From: Phocaeicola abscessus CCUG 55929
GTDB lineage: Bacteria > Bacteroidota > Bacteroidia > Bacteroidales > Bacteroidaceae
Assembly (NCBI RefSeq): GCF_000312445.1
Contig: NZ_HE997183.1
Span: 216,617 to 280,616, forward strand
Length of the DNA: 64,000 bases
Direction: 5' to 3'
The notes beneath the pieces are model-generated. The model saw nothing but the letters and a program-made list of their open reading frames with translations, was not told where the DNA came from and searched no databases. This document shows, piece after piece, positions 35,600 through 43,875 of this stretch. Numbering within the stretch: the stretch's first letter is position 1; each line of letters begins with the position of its first letter. The position numbers and the translations under genes were made by a program.

Positions 35600-35880
35600 A
35601 AACGACGCGTCGGCATGCCTCGTCATGCTCCCAAAGAATTTGACGACGAGATTCGGAACCGTGCCATTGAGGTTCAAGATAGATCCGTTGACGTTGAATA
35701 ACCTATCCGTTGAGGTTCCGAACCTCGTCGTCGACGTTGGGCAACCTAAAATTTGACGTCCCGGACGTATCCGGATAGGTTGTGCAACCTATCCGGCGAG
35801 GTTCGGAACGTCGACGACGGGATAAACAACCGCGCCGGAGGAATTCCGGACGTGTCCGGGTACGTCGAGGACGATATGCC
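35600..35880. repeat. Second palindromic intergenic repeat array
   Basis: This array is built from the same kind of units as at 25.3 kb (GTTGAGGTTCCGAACCTC, GACGTTGGGCAACC, TATCCGG). It includes a perfect 12-bp palindrome CCGGATAGGTTG / CAACCTATCCGG at 35771-35782 and 35785-35796. No credible gene lies here; short ORFs in it are artefacts of the repeats. Confidence 0.7.
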
Positions 35881-35951
35881 CCTCTTCGCTACAGACGATC
35901 CGATCAGCGAGAAAGAAAATGGATTTCTCAATGAAAAAATCCGTGCTTTTA

Positions 35952-35982
35952 CTTGCATATCCTAAAAGATATCGTACATTTG
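35952..35982 (+). promoter_or_regulatory. Promoter of the aromatic amino acid operon
   Basis: TACATTTG (35975-35982) matches the -7 consensus TAnnTTTG exactly, and CTTG at 35952-35955 lies 19 bases upstream as a near -33 element. Transcription would start near 35988, about 20 bases before the leader peptide ATG. Confidence 0.6.
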
Positions 35983-36007
35983 CATCGAATTTAGCGAAAA
36001 CAAAACG

Positions 36008-36106
36008 ATGAAAGCGTCAATGAATGCATCTTTCTTTTTCTATTTTTACTTTTACTTTAGCAAAGAAGTGAAGCGGGAGTTTGCATACGTCAATCTAAGC
36101 AATTAA
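36008..36106 (+). CDS. pheL: Phe/Tyr-rich leader peptide of the pheA operon
   Basis: ATG at 36008 opens a 32-residue frame ending TAA at 36104-36106. Codons 9-17 are nine aromatic residues in a row (FFFYFYFYF: six Phe, three Tyr; bases 36032-36058). It is followed after 19 bases by an intrinsic terminator and then pheA. This is the layout of a transcription-attenuation leader. Stalling on scarce Phe- or Tyr-tRNA at codons 9-17 leaves codons 22-25 unpaired so that they can form the antiterminator. The symbol pheL is used by analogy with enteric bacteria; the sequence is not homologous. Confidence 0.85.
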   Translation: MKASMNASFFFYFYFYFSKEVKREFAYVNLSN

Positions 36107-36157
36107 ATGAATTCGAAATAACCACAAAATCCCGCTCGACTACCAGCGGGATTTTTT
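36072..36157 (+). promoter_or_regulatory. Attenuator: antiterminator and intrinsic terminator
   Basis: Terminator: AAAATCCCGCT (36126-36136) pairs with AGCGGGATTTT (36145-36155) around CGACTACC, with the T run 36152-36157. Antiterminator: AGCGGGAGTTT inside the leader frame (36072-36082) copies the terminator's 3' arm in 10 of 11 positions and can pair with the same 36126-36136 arm. The ribosome position on the leader therefore decides which forms. pheA begins 23 bases after the T run. Confidence 0.85.
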
Positions 36158-36179
36158 ATTAAACAAGCATTCATACAAG

Positions 36180-37022
36180 ATGAAAAAAATAGCAATACAA
36201 GGGATAAGGGGCTCGTTCCACGACATTGCCGCCCATCAGTACTTCCCCCATGAGGAACTTAATCTGATCTGTTGCGATACGTTCGAAGAGATCTTCGAAC
36301 ACATCAAACAAGACAACCGTGTAATCGGTTTCATGGCTATCGAGAACACCATTGCCGGCAGCTTGCTGCACAATTACGAATTGCTTCGGGAAAGCGGCTG
36401 CACGATCGCCGGTGAACAAAAGCTTCGCATTTCGCACAGCTTCCTCTGTCTTCCGGAAGACGACTGGGATAGCTTGACCGAGGTGAACTCTCACCCCGTC
36501 GCCTTGGCTCAATGCCGCAACTTCCTGAACGCCCATTCCCGACTGAAGATCGTCGAGACGGACGATACGGCCAAAAGCGCGGCGATCATCAAGGAGAACC
36601 ATCTGAGAGGTCATGCCGCCATCTGCTCGAAAGATGCCGCCGAACTCTACGGCATGAAAATCTTGGCCGAAGGCATCGAGACGAACAAACACAACTTCAC
36701 CCGCTTCCTGGTCGTTGCCGATCCGTGGATGACCGACGACTTGCGCGACCGTTCCGGCGTAAACAAGGCCAACATCGTATTCGCCCTGCCGCATACCGAA
36801 GGAAGTCTGTCGCAAGTGCTCTCCATCTTTTCTTTCTATCGCATCAGTCTGACGAAAATACAATCCCTGCCCATCATCGGGCGCGAATGGGAATACCTTT
36901 TCTACGTCGACGTAATCTTCCACGATTACCTGCGATACCGTCAGTCTATCGACGCCGTAACCCCACTCACCAAAGAACTTAAAATATTAGGAGAATATGA
37001 AGAAGGAAAATCGATCCTATGA
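36180..37022 (+). CDS. pheA: Prephenate dehydratase
   Basis: 280 aa. Catalytic domain at residues 1-180: AIQGIRGSFHDIAAHQYF, GFMAIENTIAGSLLHNYELL, ISHSFLCLPE, and ETDDTAKSAAIIKE. The family TRF motif appears as NFTRFLVVAD. A C-terminal ACT domain (NIVFALPHTEGSLSQVLSIF) binds Phe for feedback control. It converts prephenate to phenylpyruvate. There is no fused chorismate mutase; that activity is on the DAHP synthase two genes on. First structural gene behind the attenuator; overlaps the next gene by 26 bp. Confidence 0.95.
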   Translation: MKKIAIQGIRGSFHDIAAHQYFPHEELNLICCDTFEEIFEHIKQDNRVIGFMAIENTIAGSLLHNYELLRESGCTIAGEQKLRISHSFLCLPEDDWDSLTEVNSHPVALAQCRNFLNAHSRLKIVETDDTAKSAAIIKENHLRGHAAICSKDAAELYGMKILAEGIETNKHNFTRFLVVADPWMTDDLRDRSGVNKANIVFALPHTEGSLSQVLSIFSFYRISLTKIQSLPIIGREWEYLFYVDVIFHDYLRYRQSIDAVTPLTKELKILGEYEEGKSIL

Positions 37023-38187
37023 GATAGAGCCGGCTCGCCGGTTGGCCGAAATCAGCGAATACTACTTCAGCCGGAAGCTGAAAGAAGTCGCCACGATGAA
37101 TGCGGAAGGCATGGACATCATCAGCCTCGCCATCGGCAGCCCGGATATGCCGCCCTCTCGCGAGACGATCGACGTGCTGTGCGAAGAAGCCCACCGGCCG
37201 ACAACACACGGCTACATGCCCACCGCCGGCATACCGGAACTCAGAAAAGCGATGGCCGACTGGTACAAACGATGGTACGACGTAGATCTCGACCCGGACA
37301 CGGAAATCCAGCCGCTGATCGGTTCGAAGGAAGGTATTCTGCATGCGACGCTGGCATTCGTCGATCCGGGCGATCGGGTGCTCATCCCGAATCCGGGCTA
37401 CCCCACCTATACGGCTGTCAACAGACTGTTAGGGAGCGACATCGTTTACTACGACCTGCTGGAGAACAATCGGTGGCAACCCGACTTCGACGCTTTGGAA
37501 AAGATGGATCTTCGCAAGGCGAAGCTGATGTGGACGAACTATCCCCACATGCCCACGGGCGGAAATGCCAGCCTGGAACTTTACACGAAACTGGTCGACT
37601 TTGCACGGCGACACCGCCTGGTAGTGGTCAACGACAATCCCTACAGCTTCATCCTCAACCGCAAACCGATCAGCATCCTGAACGTACCGGGAGCGAAAGA
37701 CTGCTGCATAGAATTCAATTCCATGAGCAAGAGCCATAACATGCCCGGATGGCGCGTGGCCATGCTGGCAAGCAACGCCCGATTCGTCCAATGGATTCTG
37801 AAGGTGAAGAGCAACATCGACAACGGCACCTTCAAACCCGTGCAACTGGCAGCTGCGCAAGCTTACCGCAACTCGCGGGCATGGCACGAAGAAGCCAATT
37901 ACAACGTATACGACCGTCGCCGGAAATGGGCGGAGCAAATCATGACGAGCTTAGGATGCACCTTCGATCCCGCACAAACGGGCATGTTCCTTTGGGGACG
38001 CATCCCCGATGCCTATGCCGACGCAGAAGCTCTGACGGAAAAGATTCTTCACGAAGCAAGGGTATTCGTTACTCCCGGCTTCGTCTTCGGCAGCAACGGG
38101 AAACGTTATATCCGCATATCCCTCTGTGCGAAAGAAGAGCGAATACGAGAAGCGCTAAAACGAATTCAAACCTCGATAAAACAGTAA
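36997..38187 (+). CDS. PLP-dependent aminotransferase, class I/II (aromatic operon)
   Basis: 396 aa. Fold-type I aminotransferase motifs: LAIGSPDMPPSRETIDVLC, TTHGYMPTAGIPELRKAMAD, LIPNPGYPTYTAVNRLLGSD, NYPHMPTGGNAS, VVNDNPYSFIL and the PLP lysine in FNSMSKSHNMPGWRVAML. The conserved Arg near the C-terminus is in RYIRISLC. Given its place between pheA and the DAHP synthase gene, it probably transaminates phenylpyruvate and 4-hydroxyphenylpyruvate to Phe and Tyr. Aspartate or LL-diaminopimelate specificity cannot be excluded. It overlaps pheA, so translation is coupled. Confidence 0.88.
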   Translation: MKKENRSYEIEPARRLAEISEYYFSRKLKEVATMNAEGMDIISLAIGSPDMPPSRETIDVLCEEAHRPTTHGYMPTAGIPELRKAMADWYKRWYDVDLDPDTEIQPLIGSKEGILHATLAFVDPGDRVLIPNPGYPTYTAVNRLLGSDIVYYDLLENNRWQPDFDALEKMDLRKAKLMWTNYPHMPTGGNASLELYTKLVDFARRHRLVVVNDNPYSFILNRKPISILNVPGAKDCCIEFNSMSKSHNMPGWRVAMLASNARFVQWILKVKSNIDNGTFKPVQLAAAQAYRNSRAWHEEANYNVYDRRRKWAEQIMTSLGCTFDPAQTGMFLWGRIPDAYADAEALTEKILHEARVFVTPGFVFGSNGKRYIRISLCAKEERIREALKRIQTSIKQ

Positions 38188-38200
38188 AAACAAAATACAG

Positions 38201-39268
38201 ATGGAATTAGATTTACAATCGTTAGCGCTCCCCGGCGTGGAACCGCGACGCCCCCTCGTCATTGCAGGGCCGTGCAGCGCAGAGACGGAAGAACAAGTGA
38301 TGAACACCGCCCGGCAACTGGCGAAAAAGGGTATCCGAATTTTCCGCGCAGGGATATGGAAACCGCGTACGAAACCGGGAAGTTTCGAAGGCGTCGGCGC
38401 GGAAGGCTTGCCCTGGATGCAGGCGGTAAAGCGGGAAACAGGCCTGTTGGTCGCTACCGAAGTGGCAACGGCCAAGCATGTGGACGAATGCCTGAAAACA
38501 GGCATAGACATCCTCTGGATCGGAGCCCGTACCTCGGCAAACCCCTTTGCCGTACAAGAGATCGCCGACGCGCTGAAAGGCGTAGACATACCGGTGATCG
38601 TCAAAAACCCGGTCAACCCCGATTTAGAACTGTGGGTCGGGGCCTTGGAACGAATCAACGGGGCCGGTCTGAAACGGTTGGCGGCCGCTCATCGCGGCTT
38701 TTCTTCATTCGATGAAAAGATCTATCGAAACATGCCGCAATGGCATATCCCCATGGAGCTTCGCCGGCGGATTCCTCGCCTCCCCATCTTCTGCGACCCG
38801 AGCCATATCGGAGGGAAACGCGAGCTGATCGCCCCGCTTTGTCAGCAGGCAATGGATTTGGGCTTCGACGGCCTGATCATCGAGTCACATTGCAATCCAG
38901 ATGGGGCCTGGAGCGATGCCGCCCAACAGGTTACGCCGGAGGTGTTGGACTACATACTGAACCTGTTAGTGATCCGCGACACCAAACAAACTACGGAAAG
39001 TCTGCGCGAACTGCGTAGCCAAATCGATGAGTGCGACGATCAAATCATCGACGTCCTGTCCAAACGCATGCGCATCTGCCGCGAAATCGGCACTTATAAA
39101 AAAGAACACGACATGACGGTGCTGCAACCAACCCGTTACAACGAAATTCTGGAGAATCGCGGAACCCAAGGTTCTATTTGCGGCATGGATGCGGACTTCA
39201 TCAAGAAAGTATTCGTGGCGATCCATGAAGAAAGCGTACGCCAACAGTTGGAAATCATTAACCAATAA
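38201..39268 (+). CDS. Bifunctional DAHP synthase / chorismate mutase
   Basis: 355 aa. Residues ~15-260 are a type I-beta DAHP synthase: VIAGPCSAETEEQVM, FRAGIWKPRTKPGSFEGVG, IDILWIGARTSANPFAVQ, VIVKNPVNPDLELWVGALE and FCDPSHIGGKRELI. Residues ~268-350 are an AroQ chorismate mutase: ELRSQIDECDDQIIDVLSKR followed by MRICREIGTYKKEHDM. It combines entry into the shikimate pathway with formation of prephenate. The mutase domain commonly acts as an allosteric sensor of prephenate/chorismate in such fusions. Encoded 13 bp after the aminotransferase. Confidence 0.93.
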   Translation: MELDLQSLALPGVEPRRPLVIAGPCSAETEEQVMNTARQLAKKGIRIFRAGIWKPRTKPGSFEGVGAEGLPWMQAVKRETGLLVATEVATAKHVDECLKTGIDILWIGARTSANPFAVQEIADALKGVDIPVIVKNPVNPDLELWVGALERINGAGLKRLAAAHRGFSSFDEKIYRNMPQWHIPMELRRRIPRLPIFCDPSHIGGKRELIAPLCQQAMDLGFDGLIIESHCNPDGAWSDAAQQVTPEVLDYILNLLVIRDTKQTTESLRELRSQIDECDDQIIDVLSKRMRICREIGTYKKEHDMTVLQPTRYNEILENRGTQGSICGMDADFIKKVFVAIHEESVRQQLEIINQ

Positions 39269-39278
39269 ACGCAAGCCG

Positions 39279-40052
39279 ATGAGAATATTGATCCTGGGAG
39301 CCGGCAAAATGGGCTCTTTCTTTACCGACGTGCTCAGTTTTCAGCACGAGACGGCCGTCTACGATATCGATCCGAAACGTCTCCGTTTCGTATACCACTG
39401 TTATCGCTTCACCCGAACGGAAGAAATCAAAGAGTTCAAACCGGAACTGCTTATCAATGCGGTGACCGTCAAGTTCACCATCGACGCTTTCGATCGGGTT
39501 CTTCCTTACCTACCAAAAGATTGCATCATCAGCGACATCTCTTCGGTAAAAACCGGCCTGAAGGAATACTACGAGCGGACCGGCTTCCGTTACGTATCCA
39601 CCCATCCGATGTTCGGTCCTACGTTTGCCAATCTCGATCAGTTGAGCAACGAAAATGCGATCCTCATCAGCGAAGGCGATCACCTCGGAAAGATCTTCTT
39701 CAAAGACTTATACCTGAACTTAGGACTGCATATCTTCGAATACACCTTCGAGGAACACGATGAAACAGTGGCTTATTCATTGTCCATCCCCTTCGTTTCG
39801 ACCTTCGTCTTCGCCGCTGCGATGAAACATCAGGATGCGCCGGGCACGACCTTCAAACGCCATCTGGCAATTGCTAAAGGCGTACTGAATGAAGACGATT
39901 ATTTGCTTCAGGAAATCTTATTCAACCCCAGAACACCCGCTCAGGTAGAGCGCATCCGTACGGAAATGAACGATTTACTGGATATTATCTCACAGAAAGA
40001 TTCGTCGCGCATGCACGCCTACCTGGAAAAAATCAGATTGCATATCAAATGA
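39279..40052 (+). CDS. tyrA: Prephenate dehydrogenase
   Basis: Start at ATG 39279 (MRILILGAGKMGSFFTDVL), 257 aa; the dinucleotide-binding GAGKMG loop lies right at the N-terminus. Further motifs: LINAVTVKFTIDAF, IISDISSVKTGLKEYYE and VSTHPMFGPTFANLDQLSNE, matching the TyrA catalytic His region. It oxidises prephenate to 4-hydroxyphenylpyruvate for tyrosine. There is no ACT domain, so transcriptional attenuation may carry more of the control. Ends overlapping the HAD gene by 4 bp (ATGA). Confidence 0.92.
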   Translation: MRILILGAGKMGSFFTDVLSFQHETAVYDIDPKRLRFVYHCYRFTRTEEIKEFKPELLINAVTVKFTIDAFDRVLPYLPKDCIISDISSVKTGLKEYYERTGFRYVSTHPMFGPTFANLDQLSNENAILISEGDHLGKIFFKDLYLNLGLHIFEYTFEEHDETVAYSLSIPFVSTFVFAAAMKHQDAPGTTFKRHLAIAKGVLNEDDYLLQEILFNPRTPAQVERIRTEMNDLLDIISQKDSSRMHAYLEKIRLHIK

Positions 40053-40759
40053 AGAAATTAGTGATATTCGACTTGGACGGCACGCTGCTGAATACGATCG
40101 CCGACCTCGCTACGGCCACCAATCAAGCCCTTGCTTCGTACGGATACCCGACCCATGAAACCGATCGGTACAACTATTTCGTAGGTAACGGCATCGACAA
40201 ACTGTTCGAACGCGCCTTGCCCGAAGGAGAGAAAACGGAGCGAAACGTGTTGAGAATCCGCGAACGGTTTATCCCTTATTACGACGAACATTGCACGGAC
40301 TTTACTAAACCGTATCCCCATATCCCCGAATTGTTGGAGACGATCCAGCGGAAAGGCCTTCGGATAGCCGTCGCTTCGAATAAATACCAACAGGCCACGA
40401 GCAAACTGATTCCCTTTTATTTCCCGAATATCCAATTCGCAGCCGTTTTCGGACAACGCAAAGGCGTCCCCCGCAAACCGGATCCTACGACGGTCATCGA
40501 TATTATGAACAGGGTCGGAGTAAGTAGGGAGGAAACCTTTTATGTGGGAGACTCGAACGTGGATATGCAAACTGCGCGCCATGCACACGTCGACGGCATC
40601 GGTGTTACCTGGGGCTTCAGGCCGAGAGAAGAATTGGAGAAAGATCACCCCTTTGCTATCGTCGATAAGGCTGAAGAGATTTTGTCATACCTGCAGCGAT
40701 GGGAAGAGACGCCCGAAACGAAGCAATCAAATCGACAGTTCATCCAACACGCGGATTAA
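40049..40759 (+). CDS. HAD-superfamily phosphatase (phosphoglycolate-phosphatase-like)
   Basis: 236 aa. HAD motifs: [17 protein letters not shown] (nucleophile Asp), [14 protein letters not shown] ([10 protein letters not shown]) Lys, and [23 protein letters not shown] helical cap lies between residues 15 and 85. It hydrolyses a small phosphate ester; specificity is unknown, and phosphoglycolate is the usual annotation. Last gene of the aromatic operon, translationally coupled to tyrA. Its 3' end overlaps the convergent pfkA by 33 bp. Confidence 0.88.
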   Translation: MKKLVIFDLDGTLLNTIADLATATNQALASYGYPTHETDRYNYFVGNGIDKLFERALPEGEKTERNVLRIRERFIPYYDEHCTDFTKPYPHIPELLETIQRKGLRIAVASNKYQQATSKLIPFYFPNIQFAAVFGQRKGVPRKPDPTTVIDIMNRVGVSREETFYVGDSNVDMQTARHAHVDGIGVTWGFRPREELEKDHPFAIVDKAEEILSYLQRWEETPETKQSNRQFIQHAD

Positions 40760-41707
40760 GGAACGGTCGATGGGCTTATCCTTTTTGACGGCATTGACAA
40801 AAGGCACGTAAACGACTTTATCGTTCTGGATACCTATCATCACATTCCGTTGCCCTTCCAACAAGGCATCGATCGCTCCGACGCCCAACCGACTCGCCAG
40901 AATACGATCATAAGCCGTCGGTGCTCCTCCTCGCTGCAAATGTCCCAAAATAGAGACTCGCACATCGTATTGCGGATATTCCGCTTTCACCCGTTCGGCG
41001 TAATGCATGGCGCCGCCGTCTTTCGGGCTTTCCGAGACAATCACGATACTGCTGTTCTTCGTTTTGCGGAATCCTCGTCCGATAAACAGTTCCAACTGAT
41101 CCACATCCGTTCGGTCTTCCGGAATAATAGCGGCCTCCGCACCCGAAGCGATAGCGCTGTTCTGCGCCAGAAAGCCGGCATCGCGCCCCATCACTTCGAC
41201 GAAAAAGATCCGATCGTGCGAGGTAGCCGTGTCCCGAATTTTATCCACACATTCCACAATCGTGTTCAAGGCCGTATCATATCCGATGGTGGAATCCGTG
41301 CCGTACAAGTCGTTATCAATCGTGCCCGGCAATCCGATGCAGGGCACGTCGTATTCAGTGGCAAAGTCGCGAGCGCCGGCTAACGAGCCGTTTCCGCCTA
41401 TGACGATCAAGGCGTCGATACCTTCCCGCTCCAATGTTTCGTTTGCTTTTTGCCGACCTTCCGGTGTTTTAAATGCCTCCGAACGGGCGGTCTTTAAGAT
41501 CGTACCGCCGCGTTGGATAATACTGCTTACATCCTGAGTTGTAAACTCTTTCACTTCCCCGTTTATCAAACCTTCGTATCCTCGAAAAATAGCCTTCACG
41601 CGAAAATTATTGCATATCGCGCTACGAGTCACGGCACGTATGGCAGCATTCATACCGGAAGCATCGCCTCCGGAGGTTAAAACCCCTATACATTTAATCG
41701 TCTTCAT
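40727..41707 (-). CDS. pfkA: 6-phosphofructokinase (ATP-dependent)
   Basis: 326 aa, the standard length. Motifs: [20 protein letters not shown] (ATP loop), [36 protein letters not shown] (catalytic Asp in TIDND), [13 protein letters not shown] and [20 protein letters not shown]. The Gly in GGDASGMN and Gly in GGNGS favour ATP over pyrophosphate as donor. Catalyses the committed step of glycolysis in the cytoplasm. Convergent with the HAD gene. Confidence 0.95.
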   Translation of the reverse strand: MKTIKCIGVLTSGGDASGMNAAIRAVTRSAICNNFRVKAIFRGYEGLINGEVKEFTTQDVSSIIQRGGTILKTARSEAFKTPEGRQKANETLEREGIDALIVIGGNGSLAGARDFATEYDVPCIGLPGTIDNDLYGTDSTIGYDTALNTIVECVDKIRDTATSHDRIFFVEVMGRDAGFLAQNSAIASGAEAAIIPEDRTDVDQLELFIGRGFRKTKNSSIVIVSESPKDGGAMHYAERVKAEYPQYDVRVSILGHLQRGGAPTAYDRILASRLGVGAIDALLEGQRNVMIGIQNDKVVYVPFVNAVKKDKPIDRSLIRVLDELSI

Positions 41708-41791
41708 ATTCGAATTTATTTTTCATTTTCCAGTTGCAAAATTATATCAATTACGCGATTAATCGGATGAGAGAGACTGGCGATTCGCATT

Positions 41792-42814
41792 TCATGTCGA
41801 AGTTTCGACGTTTCTGCCGTCGAGTTTCTGGACGAAAGCGGATATATCGGCTTTCAGTTTCTTAAAGATGGGACAATCTTTAAAGTCGGTATTTTTCTTC
41901 AGCACGAGGTCCAAGTTCAACTGACGCTGTTCATAGCACGACAACTCATTCTGGTATTGCAAGCCGTGCGTAGCCAACTGGGAGATTTCCTCTTCCCGTT
42001 CCTTTCTGAGAAGCGTACAAACAGGAGTCAATAAGCGTATCACCACATTATTCATGATATGATGCCCCTGAATGAACAAATAGGTATTGTCCGGCGTAAC
42101 GCCTAACGTTTCCAATTCGTTCTTCAGCTCCTCTATCTCTTGGAGCATGTCTTTATGTTTTTCTTCCAGACTTTTGATTTTCCGTTGGACGCGATGTTTC
42201 ATCGCATCCAGAGAATATTCGAGACGATATACGTTCACGTGATCCAATTTCACGAATCTGCCGAAATCCGACAATGACAATTCGTTCAACTGATGCTTTC
42301 GGTAAAACCAGACAGACCAGACGAACAGCGGATATGCTATTTGAGAATATAGCTTCATGAACGAGACGAAATCGATCAATTGACGATCGTTGAGCGTAGC
42401 ATTCACGCAGACGTCGTGCAAAGATTCGGCATAACACTGGTAGTTTTCGATCGCATAGACGTACGTCTGGAAAACGTAAGGACTCTTATTGATATATCGT
42501 GACGTACTCGTCGAATCTTGCAACAGATAATCGTAGTCACTGTCTACACAGGCGATCATATTTTCCCCCAACCGCGATCCCAAATTATTTTCGAGTACGA
42601 TCTTCTTCCCTTTCGACAAGGAAGTATTCGAAGGCAACATGATCTGGAAGTATCGGGTTTGATCTTCGAACTCGCCCAAGACGTTCCGCCAGAAAGCGAT
42701 ATCGTCATAACTCTCCACATACGCGATAATTTTATGACGGGATTTCTTCGGGCGCATACTATTAGCTGCTCCGAGATAAAAAGAAGAAAGATTATCGGTC
42801 AATCGTTGCGGCAT
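41792..42814 (-). CDS. DUF4435 (TOPRIM-like) protein, partner of the ATPase
   Basis: 340 aa. The N-terminal ~120 residues match DUF4435: KIIAYVESYDDIAFWRNVLG with an early Glu, and MIACVDSDYDYLLQ with the Asp-x-Asp pair. This is the acidic arrangement of TOPRIM nucleases. A central coiled coil (KSLEEKHKDMLQEIEELKNE) follows. It lies 15 bp downstream of an ABC-type ATPase gene. In the PARIS anti-phage system, an ATPase (AriA) is followed by a DUF4435 nuclease (AriB) in the same order, so a defence role is plausible but unproven. DUF4435 proteins also occur outside defence. Confidence 0.75.
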   Translation of the reverse strand: MPQRLTDNLSSFYLGAANSMRPKKSRHKIIAYVESYDDIAFWRNVLGEFEDQTRYFQIMLPSNTSLSKGKKIVLENNLGSRLGENMIACVDSDYDYLLQDSTSTSRYINKSPYVFQTYVYAIENYQCYAESLHDVCVNATLNDRQLIDFVSFMKLYSQIAYPLFVWSVWFYRKHQLNELSLSDFGRFVKLDHVNVYRLEYSLDAMKHRVQRKIKSLEEKHKDMLQEIEELKNELETLGVTPDNTYLFIQGHHIMNNVVIRLLTPVCTLLRKEREEEISQLATHGLQYQNELSCYEQRQLNLDLVLKKNTDFKDCPIFKKLKADISAFVQKLDGRNVETST

Positions 42815-42829
42815 GTCCTCTCGCTTTCT

Positions 42830-43654
42830 TTATTCGGCAGTAATATCGCTTACTTCTGTTACCACATCGGTCCATCCCTCCATGATCATGGCTGGAGAAT
42901 GAGTGGTGAGGATGATCTGCACGTTCGGATTCAAATCGCGGATAATGGAAATAAGCCGTTGCTGCCATTCTACATGAAGCGATATTTCCGGTTCGTCCAT
43001 AAAGAGCACGTCATGGTTGTTATCCTGTATCAAAACGGTCAAGAGAATGACCAGCATCTGCTTTTCGCCGGAAGAGAGCTGGTACGGGTAAAGGGTATCA
43101 CCATCCTGCGTGAAGAGGATTTCGTTACTGTTGCGAATAATCTTTTTGTTTGTTTCACTGAACAAGTCGTCTATCAGATCGAGAAAATGTTGTTTGTTGG
43201 AAGCGATGTCGGTCGCTTTTCGTTGACTGTCGGGGGCTCCCGACGTCAGAGAGGCGATCATCCGATTGCCGATATTGACCTGATAATCGAGATAACGTCG
43301 TTGCAATTGATACAACTGGAAGTCGAGTTCTGTCTTCACATTCTGATTGGCCATCTTTTCCAACAAATCGGAATGGATGATGGGGCGGTCAAAACTTCGA
43401 ATCACATCATAGCGGATGGAAGTAGCATCCTCCGGGTGGAACTTGAAGAACACGCCCGGCGTCCCTCCGTTTGTCAGATCGCCGCCTTGCAGGAGTCTTA
43501 ACTTATCGATAGCTTTATTAATAATAGCGCTTTTACCGATGCCGTTGATTCCGCTCAGAATATTCACGTCGGGGCGCAGATCCCATGAGATATTTTTCCG
43601 TCCCCACAGACCGACAATCTCTATATGCGTTATATAATCAGCTTGTTTTCCCAT
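42830..43654 (-). CDS. AAA/ABC-type ATPase (SMC-like head), partner of DUF4435
   Basis: The start at ATG 43652-43654 (MGKQADYITHIEIVGLWGRK) is preferred; the longer upstream frame is hydrophobic, unlike the family, and would run to the sensor kinase promoter. 274 aa: Walker A INILSGINGIGKSAI-like sequence (GINGIGKSAI), signature YQLSSGEKQMLVILLTVL, Walker B DVLFMDEPEISLHVEWQQRL and the H-loop ILTTHSPAMIM. The domain belongs to the AAA_21/AAA_15 group. It forms an operon with the DUF4435 gene. It lacks the long coiled-coil seen in SMC proteins. Confidence 0.82.
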   Translation of the reverse strand: MGKQADYITHIEIVGLWGRKNISWDLRPDVNILSGINGIGKSAIINKAIDKLRLLQGGDLTNGGTPGVFFKFHPEDATSIRYDVIRSFDRPIIHSDLLEKMANQNVKTELDFQLYQLQRRYLDYQVNIGNRMIASLTSGAPDSQRKATDIASNKQHFLDLIDDLFSETNKKIIRNSNEILFTQDGDTLYPYQLSSGEKQMLVILLTVLIQDNNHDVLFMDEPEISLHVEWQQRLISIIRDLNPNVQIILTTHSPAMIMEGWTDVVTEVSDITAE

Positions 43655-43845
43655 ACTTACAGGTATTAATCTCATCACAAAGATAAGGAATAAAATGGAT
43701 TTATCGCTTTTACACCCCATAAATATCATAGAAAAGGTAAAATCGGACATTCGATCCCATCCCTCGCCATGCTGAAAAATCAGGCGGAAACAACAGCTTT
43801 TGCACAAATACCAGGCTGAGCTCTTCCATATAAACGGAAATATAG

Positions 43846-43853
43846 TATCTTTG
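43846..43853 (+). promoter_or_regulatory. -7 box TATCTTTG before the sensor kinase gene
   Basis: Perfect TAnnTTTG, 22 bases upstream of the kinase ATG. No convincing -33 TTTG at the expected spacing. Confidence 0.4.
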
Positions 43854-43875
43854 CGCATGAACAATATGTAAAACC

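Noticed and set aside
35753-35965. 70-aa ORFs on both strands in the repeat array
   Set aside because: They are mirror frames generated by palindromic repeats, with no protein-like features.
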